Notes: generated by a model not told the origin, from the letters alone. A stretch of DNA of 64,000 bases from Sphingosinicella sp942492965 (GCA_942492965.1 OW818656.1:2170001-2234000); one strand, 5' to 3'. Positions 53,015 through 61,914 are shown, counted from the first letter of the stretch. Translations and numbers: made by a program.

Positions 53015-53966
53015 GGGCGCTATTCTACCTTCAGTCCTAGAAGCTATCGGCAAAACGCCGCTGGTAGAGCTCTCTCGCCTTACGGCGGGCTGCGATGGCC
53101 GGATTCTCGCCAAGTTGGAATTTCTCAATCCTGGCGGCTCAAAGAAAGACCGTGTCGCCCTGCAGATTCTGAAGGTAGCGGAAGCGTCCGGCGAACTTCG
53201 TCCCGGGCAACCCGTGGTTGAGTTGACGAGTGGAAATACCGGAGCCGGAGCTGCGATCGTCTGCGCAGTTCTTGGACACCCGTTTATCGCGGTGATGTCC
53301 GCTGGAAACTCGGTGGAACGTGCCCAGATGATGCGGGCATTGGGTGCTGAAGTTGTCTTGGTGGCGCAGGTAGCCGGCTCCAGGCCTGGGCAAGTGTCGG
53401 GCAGCGACCTCGAACGTGTTGAGGCATGCGCAGCAGACATCGTGAAGAGTCGCAAGGCATTCAGATTGGATCAATTCCATCGCAAGGGTAATTACGAAGC
53501 ACACGAAGCTACCGGTGCAGAGTTCTGGCGCCAATCTGGTGGATGCATAACGGCATTCTGTGATTTTGTTGGGACGGGAGGAACTTTTGCAGGGGTGACG
53601 ATGGCGCTTCGTGCCCAAAGCAAAGCGATACGTACTTACATCGTAGAGCCGTCAGGTGCCGCCGTTCTCGCCGGTTGCCATTTACATGACGAGAACCACC
53701 GGATTCAGGGCGGCGGCTATTCCATGCGTAGTTTACCACTGCTGGATGAAGTTGCCCCAGACGGATATATCACGGTGACAGATTCGGAAGCACTTTCCAC
53801 CGCTCGCGACTTGGCGATTCGCGAAGGAATATTCGTCGGTATATCCTCTGGGGCAAATGTTGCCGCCGCACTGAAACTGCTCAGTGGACCAGAGAAAGGA
53901 GGAGTGATCGCCGTTGTGCTGAACGATACCGGCCAGAAATATTTTTCCACTGAACTCTGGAGCTGA
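53001..53966 (+). CDS. Cysteine synthase/CBS-fold PLP enzyme
   Basis: 321 residues from a GTG at 53001. Fold type II motifs: AIGKTPLVELSRL, FLNPGGSKKDRVALQILKVA with the PLP Lys, VELTSGNTGAGAAIVCAVLG (phosphate loop), and VGTGGTFAGVTMAL. It could make cysteine or cystathionine, or eliminate a beta-substituent from an amino acid. In a peptide-degrading cluster a beta-elimination or beta-replacement on a released unusual amino acid is attractive but unproven. It is the last gene of the plus-strand run; the 243 bp after it show A/T-rich sequence without a clear terminator. Confidence 0.88.
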   Translation: MSGNEGAILPSVLEAIGKTPLVELSRLTAGCDGRILAKLEFLNPGGSKKDRVALQILKVAEASGELRPGQPVVELTSGNTGAGAAIVCAVLGHPFIAVMSAGNSVERAQMMRALGAEVVLVAQVAGSRPGQVSGSDLERVEACAADIVKSRKAFRLDQFHRKGNYEAHEATGAEFWRQSGGCITAFCDFVGTGGTFAGVTMALRAQSKAIRTYIVEPSGAAVLAGCHLHDENHRIQGGGYSMRSLPLLDEVAPDGYITVTDSEALSTARDLAIREGIFVGISSGANVAAALKLLSGPEKGGVIAVVLNDTGQKYFSTELWS

Positions 53967-54209
53967 TTCGCTTTGGTTAAGCGGGCGCGCAAAGTAAGAA
54001 TTGAATATTTCAGAAAAAGATAATTCGAGATAGAAGTGGAGCGCGTATCTTGTTTCAGACTTTACATCGTGCGCTCTGATCCTTGATTTTCGGCTGTCAA
54101 AATCCTTCAGAAATAGTTGATCAGCTTTACGAACGCGCTCTATTTCAAGACTCTCCTTCTCCTCAAGCCATTTCCGGCGGGCTCTATGTTGGCGGAGTGT
54201 AATGGCCGC

Positions 54210-55394
54210 TCAGCTTAACGCCTGATCAAGGTCTGCGATGATGTCAGTTACGTCTTCGAGGCCAACGGACAGGCGGAGAAGGCCTTCGGAGATGCCGTGT
54301 ACGGCGCGTTCTTCAGGTGTGTAGGTCGAGTGTGTCATGCTCGCCGGATGTTGTATCAGGCTTTCGGCATCGCCGAGCGAAACTGCGCGCCGGATCATCT
54401 CCAGCCGGTTCGCCATAACGCAACCGGCTAGAAAGCCGCCTTTGAGTTCGAAAGCGATCATGCCACCGAAGCCCTGCATCTGCTGACGGGCGAGCGCGTG
54501 CTGAGGGAAGGCATCAAGCCCCGGATAGTGCACGGCGCTCACTGCTGGGTGAGAGGACAGCATCCTTGCAATTCGTATGGCGCTGTCGCTGTGCCTCTCC
54601 ATGCGAAGCGCGAGGGTTTTCAGCCCGCGAAGCACCAGCATGGCATTGAAGGGCGCCATGACCGCACCCGTCATGTCCTTGAGACCGATCAGGCGCACCT
54701 GCTCGATATCCTCGGCCGCGCCAACGGCAATGCCGCCGACGAGGTCGCCGTGACCGCCGAGATATTTCGTTGCCGAATGCACGACGATATCTGCGCCCAG
54801 CGCGATCGGCCGCGTCAGCACCGGCGTTGCATAGGTGTTGTCCACCACCGTGCGTGCTCCATGCGCCTTGGCAACGGCGGAAACCGTGGCGATGTCGACA
54901 AGGCGCATGTTCGGGTTGGCGGGCGTCTCGAAGTAGACGATCCGCGTGCGCGCGCTGATGGCGGCCTCCAGCGCGCGCGAGTCGCAGAGATCGATATGCG
55001 TAACCTTGACGCCGAAGCGCGAGAGGCCATGGCGCATGAAAGCAAATGTGCAGCCATATAGCGTCTTGTCGGTGATGATCTCGTCGCCTGGTGAAAGGAA
55101 TGTCCACAGTACGGATGTAATTGCACCCATGCCGGAGGCCAACGCTAGTCCCGCTTCCGCATCCTCCAGGCTAGCCATGCGGCGTTCAAGCAGATCGAGT
55201 GTAGGATTGGAAATGCGCGAATAGACATGTGCCGTATTTTCACCAGCGAAAGCTGCAGCGCCCTGCTCGACGCTATCGAAGGCAAATGTCGATGTGAGGT
55301 GTAGCGGCGGTGTCAGCGCACCCTCGTGTGCGACGGGGTCATAGCCATGATGAATGGTACGGGTAGAAAAACCGGAACTGCTGGAAATCGACAC
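54210..55394 (-). CDS. Methionine gamma-lyase-like trans-sulfuration enzyme
   Basis: 394 residues. The Cys/Met metabolism PLP family is shown by GFSTRTIHHGYDPVAHEGAL, LTSTFAFDSVEQGAAAFAGE, YSRISNPTLDLLERRMASLE and the PLP Lys in SATKYLGGHGDLVGG. The segment TLYGCTFAFMRHGLSRFGVK carries the active-site Cys typical of methionine gamma-lyase. That enzyme splits methionine into methanethiol, ammonia and 2-oxobutyrate; cystathionine gamma-lyase is the alternative. A divergent Lrp gene with a palindrome between them repeats the known mdeA/mdeR arrangement. Confidence 0.9.
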   Translation of the reverse strand: MSISSSSGFSTRTIHHGYDPVAHEGALTPPLHLTSTFAFDSVEQGAAAFAGENTAHVYSRISNPTLDLLERRMASLEDAEAGLALASGMGAITSVLWTFLSPGDEIITDKTLYGCTFAFMRHGLSRFGVKVTHIDLCDSRALEAAISARTRIVYFETPANPNMRLVDIATVSAVAKAHGARTVVDNTYATPVLTRPIALGADIVVHSATKYLGGHGDLVGGIAVGAAEDIEQVRLIGLKDMTGAVMAPFNAMLVLRGLKTLALRMERHSDSAIRIARMLSSHPAVSAVHYPGLDAFPQHALARQQMQGFGGMIAFELKGGFLAGCVMANRLEMIRRAVSLGDAESLIQHPASMTHSTYTPEERAVHGISEGLLRLSVGLEDVTDIIADLDQALS

Positions 55395-55478
55395 GTTTTC
55401 CTCCGTTGAGACACGCCCAGAGCATAGCCAGGAGGGCCTGAAATAGGCTTGCTAATATTGCCGGAAATGGCCAAGTTT

Positions 55479-55495
55479 GTGGCATCAAATGCCAC
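55479..55495. promoter_or_regulatory. Palindromic operator between lyase and Lrp genes
   Basis: GTGGCAT-CAA-ATGCCAC is a perfect inverted repeat with 7-bp arms in the 121-bp divergent region. Its position just before the Lrp start suits binding by that regulator. Confidence 0.6.
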
Positions 55496-55515
55496 GTACA
55501 ATTGGATTTTTCGGA

Positions 55516-55965
55516 ATGGATGCCAAAGATCGTCAGATCATTCGTGCGCTTCAGGAAGATGGCCGTCTCAGCAACCAGGACCTTGCCGCGCGTGTCAACC
55601 TCTCGCCTTCACCCTGTCTCCGCCGCGTGCGCCTGCTGGAGGAACGGGGTATCATCACCGGCTACTCCGCGCGCGTTGATGCCGCAGCATACGGGCTGCG
55701 ACTTACGGCGTTCATCCGCATCCAGCTTGCGAAACACGAACAGTCCTGTGTTCGCGCATTCGAGGAGGCGATTCTAAAGGCCGAGGAGATTCTCGACTGC
55801 CACTTGTTGACCGGGGAGGCCGATTATCTGCTGCGGGTAATGGTCGCGGACCTCGACGCCTATGAACACTTCGTACGCAGCCGCCTCCATGCCATTCCCG
55901 GCATCGCCTCCATCAACACAAGCTTCGTCTATGGCACAGTCAAGACCGGCCAAGTCTATCCGTAG
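55516..55965 (+). CDS. Lrp/AsnC family regulator
   Basis: 149 residues from the ATG at 55516 (MDAKDRQIIRALQEDGRLSN); upstream GTG and ATG codons would add residues not seen in the family. The helix-turn-helix is QDLAARVNLSPSPCLRRVRL, followed by LEERGIITGYSARVDAAAYG and the RAM effector-binding domain (HLLTGEADYLLRVMVADLDA). It probably activates the divergent methionine gamma-lyase-like gene in response to an amino acid, as MdeR does in Pseudomonas. Confidence 0.92.
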   Translation: MDAKDRQIIRALQEDGRLSNQDLAARVNLSPSPCLRRVRLLEERGIITGYSARVDAAAYGLRLTAFIRIQLAKHEQSCVRAFEEAILKAEEILDCHLLTGEADYLLRVMVADLDAYEHFVRSRLHAIPGIASINTSFVYGTVKTGQVYP

Positions 55966-55983
55966 GTTTTATCTGTTATCCGC

Positions 55984-56070
55984 CGACCACGAGACTGTCA
56001 GTGTCAGCCTTTGTTCCGGAACACTACCAGATTGCCACCGGAAACCATGAGACGATAATCGGGATTATGT
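55984..56070 (+). repeat. Repeat scar copy C (downstream part only)
   Basis: It resembles the non-coding tail of copies A and B (ACCACGAGACTGTCAGTGTC, GTTCCGGAACACTACCAG, then CACCGGAAACCATGAGACGATA) but lacks the XRE part and two bases in the middle. It ends in ATAATCGGGATTAT (56055-56068), one base from the palindrome. It is more diverged than A is from B and lies just before an IS3-type remnant. Confidence 0.75.
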
Positions 56071-56114
56071 CGCACACGTCGACCGTAGCAGCATCAAAAT
56101 CCTGATCCGGAAAG

Positions 56115-56309
56115 TTATTCCGTCGGGCTTAAATCGGCAAGACCCATGTGAGGACGGCTAACGTTGTAGTCCTGCCTCCATGCCTCAATCAGACGCCTCG
56201 CCTCGGGGAGCGAGGTGAACCAGTGGATGTTCAGGCATTCATCCCGGAACGACCCGTTGAACGTCTCGATATACGCATTGTCGGTCGGCTTGCCGGGCCG
56301 GGAGAAGCG
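56115..56309 (-). pseudogene. IS3-family transposase remnant (integrase core C-terminus)
   Basis: About 64 codons in the minus frame read RFSRPGKPTDNAYIETFNGS, FRDECLNIHWFTSLPEARRL and IEAWRQDYNVSRPHMGLADL, ending in PTE and a stop at 56115-56117. This is the C-terminal end of an rve-type transposase with the catalytic Glu segment (AYIETFNGSFRDECLN). The N-terminal two thirds and the upstream orfA are missing, so it is dead. It marks past insertion at the boundary between modules B and C. Confidence 0.85.
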
Positions 56310-56658
56310 CGGGGTAGTTTACGCCAAGCCGTCGCTCGCCGGGCCCGTCGATAGATGCCAGTGACGCCTGCAATCAGTGCGAAGATGTTTCCGCCGTAAA
56401 AGTCAATTATTTGATCGAAATGATCAATCCCACCTAAACGCAATTTGATTAAATGGCGAAAGTATTAGGCCCGCCTGTTTCAGGGCGTGGTTCGTATTTT
56501 GCCTGATTTTATGTGTATGAAATAAAATAAAAAAAGAAAAGGTCCGTCAAAACGATCAGCGTCGCAAATCCAGACCGACCCAAATCAAAACGACAGGCCG
56601 CATCGAGAAATTCGGCGCCTCGTCAGGAAGAGACAACTTTATGGACGGGGGTGATATC
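56310..56658. other. A/T-rich leader region before TonB receptor
   Basis: 349 bp without a gene I can support. A short minus-strand frame (56231-56443) has no known domain. Bases 56505-56545 are extremely A/T-rich (TGTGTATGAAATAAAATAAA) and probably hold the promoter of the TonB gene. I see no clear operator. Confidence 0.45.
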
Positions 56659-59004
56659 ATGACAGAGTCGATCAAAGCGCCACGCGATTGTCGCTATAAA
56701 TTACTGCTCGGCACCACGCTTTGCGCTGGTGCGCTCATGCTGCCGATCGCCGCATGTGCCCAGGAGCAGATCGAGGAAATCGTCGTCACGGCGCAGAAGC
56801 GGCAGCAGGATATCAGCAGGGTCGGCATTACCATGCAGGCCTTCACCGCCGACAAGCTTCAGAGTGCCGGGGTGCGGACGGCTCAAGACCTGCAGGCGAT
56901 CACGCCGGGTCTCACCGTCACCGAAGCGGCGCCGACCGGGGTCCCGGTTTATACCATTCGCGGCGTCGGCTTCGCCGATTACGCCACGGCATCCTCAAGC
57001 ACAGTCGGGCTTTATGCCGACGAAGTGGCAATTCCCTATCCGGTGATGAGCCGCGGCCTGATGTTCGATATTCAGCGGGCGGAAGTGCTGAAAGGGCCGC
57101 AGGGTGACCTTTATGGCCGCAACGCGACGGCGGGTCAGGTCAACTTCATCAGCAACAAGCCGACCAAGGCATTGGAAGCCGGGATGACGGTGGGTTTCAG
57201 CCGCTTCAATGTGCTTGATGCCGAGGGGTATGTCGGCGGGCCGGTGGCCGACAAGGTGCAGGCACGGTTGGCGGCGAAGGTTGTGGAGTCCGGAAAGGGC
57301 TGGCAGCGAAGCATCAGCCGGCCGGGCGATACGTTGGGCAAGCAGGACAAAATCGCGGTCCGTGGACAGGTGAATGTCGATCTGGCCGACAATGCCTCGC
57401 TGCTGATCAATCTTCATCTTGTGAAGGACAGGTCCGAAAATCAGGCTCCGACGGCCTACGACGGCACACTCGTTGGCCACATCCAGTCGCAGCCGATCCC
57501 GACCGGGATGGACGCCACGCCCTATTTCTCTGTCGGCGACAACCGGCTGGCGGAATGGGGGGCGACGGCCCGGCCGCAGACCGATAGTACCCTGAAAGGC
57601 GGTTCCGTCCATTTGAAGTGGGATGTTACGGACGGGATCAACTTGACCTCGATTACCGCCTATGATCGGTTTGATCGTGCCGATGCCTATGAAATGGACG
57701 GCCTGCCCTTCGTCAGCGGGCAATCGACCAACGCCAACAAGATCAAGGCCTTTTCGCAGGAAATACGGCTGGCTTCGAACGGAGATTCGAATTTTTCCTG
57801 GATCCTCGGCGGCTATTACTCACACGACACCATTGATGAAGACTACAAGATCTTCATGGAGCAGTCCTACGGCAACATTCTGGGTATTAACCAGATCGAC
57901 AACCGCTATAGCCAGAAAACGACATCAAAGGCGGGATTTGGCCATGTGGAGTGGAAATTCGCCGATGCCCTACGCCTCACCCTCGGCAGCCGCTATACGG
58001 AAGAAAAGCGCAGCTTCTCCGGCTGCACCTACGATAATGGCGACGGGTCTCTGGCTTGGGGCTGGAACAATATCCTGACGCCTTTTACCATTCTGGCCAA
58101 CGGCTTTCCGGACCCGGGTGCGTTGCTGCCCGGCGGCTGCGGCCAATATGACGATATCGAAGGATCGGCGAATTTCGGTACTTTCGCGGTCTTCAACGAC
58201 AGCATCAAGACCAAGAAATGGATGGGAAAGGTCGGTGCGGATTACAGCCCGACCGATGACGTGATGATTTACGCCACCGTTTCCAACGGCTTCAAGTCGG
58301 GCGGCTTCAATGGTGCGGCATCGCAAACCCATTCGCAATTGCTGCCCTACAAGCCGGAAACCCTGACAGCCTATGAAGTGGGCCTGAAATCCAAATGGCT
58401 GAACCGGCACCTGCAGCTCAATGCCTCGGCCTTCTATTATAATTACGAGAACAAGCAGGAGCCGACCATCGCGGTGACTCCTGTCGGCAATATCAGCGGG
58501 CTGACCAATGTGCCGAAGTCGCGGGTCCTGGGTGCCGAAGTGGAGATGCAGGCGCGGCCCATGACCGGGCTGACCGTCGATCTGGGGGCGACCTATGTCG
58601 ACACCAAGATCCTTGACTATATGGCGATCAGCAGTGACAGCGTGTTCCCGACAGTGGTGCGGTTTGATGCTTCTGGTCTGCCTCTGGCCAATGCGCCCAA
58701 ATGGCAGGCGAATGGCACTGTGACCTATGAATGGGCGCTCACCGACGCGCTCAACATGATGGTGGCCAGCGACGTCTCCTATAAATCCAGCACCGAGGGC
58801 ACTCAGGATCTGGTGAGCAACTATGTGCTGGTAAATGGCCGCGTGGGTGTCAGTGCCGCTGACGGGCGTTGGTCGGCCACCCTCTGGGCGCGCAACATCT
58901 TCAATCGCTATTATTGGACCGCGGCCTTTAGCGGCAACGGTAGCTATGTCAGATTGAACGGGATGCCCGCAACGTACGGCGTTACCGTGTCGCATAAATT
59001 CTGA
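56659..59004 (+). CDS. TonB-dependent outer membrane receptor (module C)
   Basis: 781 residues from the ATG at 56659, preceded by GGGGGTGA; an ATG at 56641 would add six. A signal peptide (LLLGTTLCAGALMLPIAACA) leads to the TonB box region IEEIVVTAQKRQQDISRVGI. The plug contains GPQGDLYGRNATAGQVNFIS and the barrel ends in YGVTVSHKF. The base composition and codon use look closer to the following genes than to module B. It is followed by a hairpin and an exported amidohydrolase, so it probably imports the substrate of module C. Confidence 0.94.
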   Translation: MTESIKAPRDCRYKLLLGTTLCAGALMLPIAACAQEQIEEIVVTAQKRQQDISRVGITMQAFTADKLQSAGVRTAQDLQAITPGLTVTEAAPTGVPVYTIRGVGFADYATASSSTVGLYADEVAIPYPVMSRGLMFDIQRAEVLKGPQGDLYGRNATAGQVNFISNKPTKALEAGMTVGFSRFNVLDAEGYVGGPVADKVQARLAAKVVESGKGWQRSISRPGDTLGKQDKIAVRGQVNVDLADNASLLINLHLVKDRSENQAPTAYDGTLVGHIQSQPIPTGMDATPYFSVGDNRLAEWGATARPQTDSTLKGGSVHLKWDVTDGINLTSITAYDRFDRADAYEMDGLPFVSGQSTNANKIKAFSQEIRLASNGDSNFSWILGGYYSHDTIDEDYKIFMEQSYGNILGINQIDNRYSQKTTSKAGFGHVEWKFADALRLTLGSRYTEEKRSFSGCTYDNGDGSLAWGWNNILTPFTILANGFPDPGALLPGGCGQYDDIEGSANFGTFAVFNDSIKTKKWMGKVGADYSPTDDVMIYATVSNGFKSGGFNGAASQTHSQLLPYKPETLTAYEVGLKSKWLNRHLQLNASAFYYNYENKQEPTIAVTPVGNISGLTNVPKSRVLGAEVEMQARPMTGLTVDLGATYVDTKILDYMAISSDSVFPTVVRFDASGLPLANAPKWQANGTVTYEWALTDALNMMVASDVSYKSSTEGTQDLVSNYVLVNGRVGVSAADGRWSATLWARNIFNRYYWTAAFSGNGSYVRLNGMPATYGVTVSHKF

Positions 59005-59012
59005 TGAAATTT

Positions 59013-59046
59013 CGGGGGTATGGGGCGCAAGCTCCCCATACCCCCG
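59013..59046 (+). promoter_or_regulatory. Strong intercistronic hairpin
   Basis: CGGGGGTATGGGG and CCCCATACCCCCG form a perfect 13-bp stem with the 8-nt loop CGCAAGCT, between the TonB and amidohydrolase genes. No T run follows, so it is probably an mRNA-stabilising or attenuating element rather than a full terminator. Confidence 0.6.
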
Positions 59047-59066
59047 ATCAGCCTGGGGATGGACTG

Positions 59067-60824
59067 ATGAAGCGGTCATGGATGGGGCATATCGGACTTG
59101 GTCTTTTGCCGGTGTTCACCACCTTGAGCGGGGGAAGCATGGTCCTGGCGGCGACATTGCCGGTCGAGGGGCAGGCGGACATGATCCTGGTCCATGGCCA
59201 GGTCAAGACGTCGACGGGCTGGGCCGAGGCGATGGCCGTGCGCGACGGCATCATCACGGCCGTGGGCAAGACTTCGGAAATCCGGCCTCTCGGTGGGCCA
59301 AAGACCACGATCATCGATTTGGCGGGTGAAACGGTCCTGCCGGGGCTACATGATATCCATGTGCATCCGATCTATGGTGGCATCAACCAAATGGCCTGCA
59401 AGATTGCACAAGGCTCAAGCATGGCCGCGACCTTGAAAGAGGCCAAAGCCTGTGCCGATGCGGCGGCGCCGGGGGAATGGGTGACCGGCGGGCAATGGGA
59501 CGCGTCGGCGCTTGGCACCGCCCCGCACAAGCGGCTGCTCGACAAGGCGACGGCAGGGCATCCGATCTATCTTGAAGATACCAGCGCACACAGCGCCTGG
59601 GTGAATTCCAAGGCCCTTGAGCTGGCAGGCATTACGGCCAAGACGCCGGACCCCCAGGGCGGCATCATTGAGCGAGATGCCTCGGGCGCGCCGACGGGTG
59701 TCCTGCGGGAATCGGCAACTCAGCTGGTTTATACTCATATCCCCAAAGCCTCTGAGGAAAAGGTCCAAGCGGCGCTGACGTGGTCGGCCCGCAAGATGCT
59801 TTCTTATGGCATTACCTCCTTCACCGAGGCGGCGGTGGGCTTTACCGCGGGCGAGCAGCGGGAGTTGGAGGCGTATGATGCGCTGGCCGACAAGGGCATA
59901 TTGAAGCAGCGGGTCACCATTTGCATGGTGTGGATCCCGGGCAACGAAAATTCGGATCAGGTCATTACCTCGCGCAATTATTATATACGCTCAAGGGTCT
60001 CGCCCGATTGCATCAAGATATTCCTGGATGGCGTGCCGACCGACAGTCACACAGCGGCCATGCTGGAACCCTATGCCGACACCATCAAGGGGCGAACGGA
60101 TGACGCCGCCCGTTACGGCATGCTGCTGATCAATCAGGATGTGCTGGACAAGGCGGTGACCCGCTTTGACCGCATGGGGCTGACGGTCAAATTTCACGCA
60201 GCAGGGAATGCCGCTGTACAGGCCGGCCTCAACGCCGTTGCGGCCGCCCGGGCAGCCAATGGCTTTGGGCCGCAGATGCACAACATCGCCCACAACACCT
60301 TTGTGACGCCAAGCGATATCGCCCGCGCCCGCGCCATCGGGGCGACCTTCGAGGTATCGCCTTATCTTTGGGCGCCAAGCCCCATCAATGATGACATTAC
60401 CAAGGCCGTGGGGCCCGACCTGATCAAGCGGGTTTGGCCCGTGCGGGAGATGCTGGAGGCTGGCGCGCAGGTGGTGCCGGGATCGGACTGGTCGGTCGTG
60501 CCGTCCGTCGACCCCTGGATCGGCATGGAAACATTGGTAACGCGCGAGGTGCCCGGCGGCGGCACTACGTCTTTCGGCAAAGCGGAGGCCATTAACTTTG
60601 ACCAGGCGTTTGACCTGTTTACCGTGAATTCGGCCCGGCAGGAGCGCATGTCCGACAAGTTGGGGCGGATCGAACCGGGCATGCTGGCCGATATCATCGT
60701 CGTAAATCAGAACCCGTTCAAGGTGCCGGCCAGCAAGATCCATGAAACGAAGGTCAGGATGACCTTCATCAATGGCGAAAAGGTCTATGATTCAGGTGAA
60801 ATGGGGACAACATCCGCGCCGTAA
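59067..60824 (+). CDS. YtcJ-like amidohydrolase family protein, exported
   Basis: 585 residues from the ATG at 59067 with GGGGATGG about 8 nt upstream. A signal peptide (HIGLGLLPVFTTLSGGSMVL) suggests periplasmic location. The TIM-barrel metal site begins with the HxH in LPGLHDIHVHPIYGG, and the later Asp is in VVPGSDWSVVPSVDPW. KIFLDGVPTDSHTAAMLEPY and LGRIEPGMLADIIVVNQNPF are typical of amidohydrolase family 3 (YtcJ). It probably cleaves an amide or related C-N bond in the periplasm before further oxidation. Confidence 0.91.
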   Translation: MKRSWMGHIGLGLLPVFTTLSGGSMVLAATLPVEGQADMILVHGQVKTSTGWAEAMAVRDGIITAVGKTSEIRPLGGPKTTIIDLAGETVLPGLHDIHVHPIYGGINQMACKIAQGSSMAATLKEAKACADAAAPGEWVTGGQWDASALGTAPHKRLLDKATAGHPIYLEDTSAHSAWVNSKALELAGITAKTPDPQGGIIERDASGAPTGVLRESATQLVYTHIPKASEEKVQAALTWSARKMLSYGITSFTEAAVGFTAGEQRELEAYDALADKGILKQRVTICMVWIPGNENSDQVITSRNYYIRSRVSPDCIKIFLDGVPTDSHTAAMLEPYADTIKGRTDDAARYGMLLINQDVLDKAVTRFDRMGLTVKFHAAGNAAVQAGLNAVAAARAANGFGPQMHNIAHNTFVTPSDIARARAIGATFEVSPYLWAPSPINDDITKAVGPDLIKRVWPVREMLEAGAQVVPGSDWSVVPSVDPWIGMETLVTREVPGGGTTSFGKAEAINFDQAFDLFTVNSARQERMSDKLGRIEPGMLADIIVVNQNPFKVPASKIHETKVRMTFINGEKVYDSGEMGTTSAP

Positions 60825-60873
60825 CCTGTTATCCTGAAGACGGATTTGATCAGCCGGGGAGAGTGTTTCGGCA

Positions 60874-61914
60874 ATGACACGTAAGGCACCCGTTTCCCAG
60901 CCGCTTGAACCGCGCATGTGGTGTTCGGTCATTCGCGGGCTGTTGCTGCCTTTGACCGAACATAATATCGACCCCACACCCCTGCTCGCCGAATGCGGCA
61001 TTACCGAAAATGATCTGCGCAAGCCGCACGGCGAAGTGCTGCTGAAAAAGTATCTGCAGTTCTTCTCTGCGGCCGCCAAGGCGGCCAATGACCCGCTTCT
61101 GGCCCTGCGGCTTGCCCGGACCGCAAGCCCGGAAACCTTGGGGGCGCTGGGCTTCCTTTTCCTGTCGTCACGCACGCTGTTCGAAGCGATGAGCCATTTT
61201 TGCCATTATATGAACCTGCTGCAGGACACAACGCATGTCCAATTCTATCAGCGGCCGCAGGAATTCGTTTTCACCTATCAGCTTTATCATGTGAGCGATT
61301 CCGTCTGCCGCCAGGATGTGGAATTCAGCCTGGCCCATACTTGCCGGATGATGCGCATATACGCCGGCGCTGATATCGAAATTAGCGCGGTGAATTTTCG
61401 ACATTCCCCGTCGGCGCCAGTGCGGGAATATCAAAATCTGTTGAGGGCCCCGGTCTATTTCGAACAGGACACCAACAGCATTGTTTTCCCCGCATCGCTT
61501 GCAAAGGCGCGCAGCCAGGTGATCGATTCCAGCCTTTCCGGCATTCTTCAGGATTTTCTGGATGAAAAGCTGGAGAAGCATTGCCATGTGCAGACCTTTA
61601 CCGACCGGGTCAGCCGCGCGCTCATCGATGGCAATCTGCTGCCCCCGATCACGGCCGCCAATATCGCGCGTCATCTGGGCGTTTCCGAGCCGACGCTCTA
61701 TCGCCGTCTGAAAGCGGAAGGTGAATCCTTCACAAATATTGTGGACAAGATAAATTTTGAAATCGCCCGTAATTACCTAGCGGAATCGTCGCTTTCCATC
61801 ACCCAGATCGCTTACGTGATCGGCTTTTCGGAAGCGGCCAGTTTTACTCGTGCCTTCAGTCGCTGGTCCAACGGTCAGACCCCATCCAGATATCGCCAGA
61901 AGATGCTTTCCTGA
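60874..61914 (+). CDS. AraC family regulator (OruR-type)
   Basis: 346 residues. The N-terminal Arabinose_bd-like domain starts with GLLLPLTEHNIDPTPLLAEC and contains SPETLGALGFLFLSSRTLFE. The C-terminal AraC DNA-binding domain is ITAANIARHLGVSEPTLYRR, then KINFEIARNYLAESSLSITQ and IAYVIGFSEAASFTRAFSRW. It stands between the amidohydrolase and the Rieske genes in the same direction and is the likely activator of module C. Confidence 0.92.
   Translation: MTRKAPVSQPLEPRMWCSVIRGLLLPLTEHNIDPTPLLAECGITENDLRKPHGEVLLKKYLQFFSAAAKAANDPLLALRLARTASPETLGALGFLFLSSRTLFEAMSHFCHYMNLLQDTTHVQFYQRPQEFVFTYQLYHVSDSVCRQDVEFSLAHTCRMMRIYAGADIEISAVNFRHSPSAPVREYQNLLRAPVYFEQDTNSIVFPASLAKARSQVIDSSLSGILQDFLDEKLEKHCHVQTFTDRVSRALIDGNLLPPITAANIARHLGVSEPTLYRRLKAEGESFTNIVDKINFEIARNYLAESSLSITQIAYVIGFSEAASFTRAFSRWSNGQTPSRYRQKMLS

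Noticed and set aside
39295..53966. The known mlrABCD microcystin degradation cluster
   Set aside because: Only an MlrC-like gene is present; there is no MlrA membrane protease or MlrB, and the transporter is of another type.
56231..56443. Short minus-strand frame of 70 codons beside the IS remnant
   Set aside because: It overlaps the transposase remnant in another frame and has no recognisable domain.
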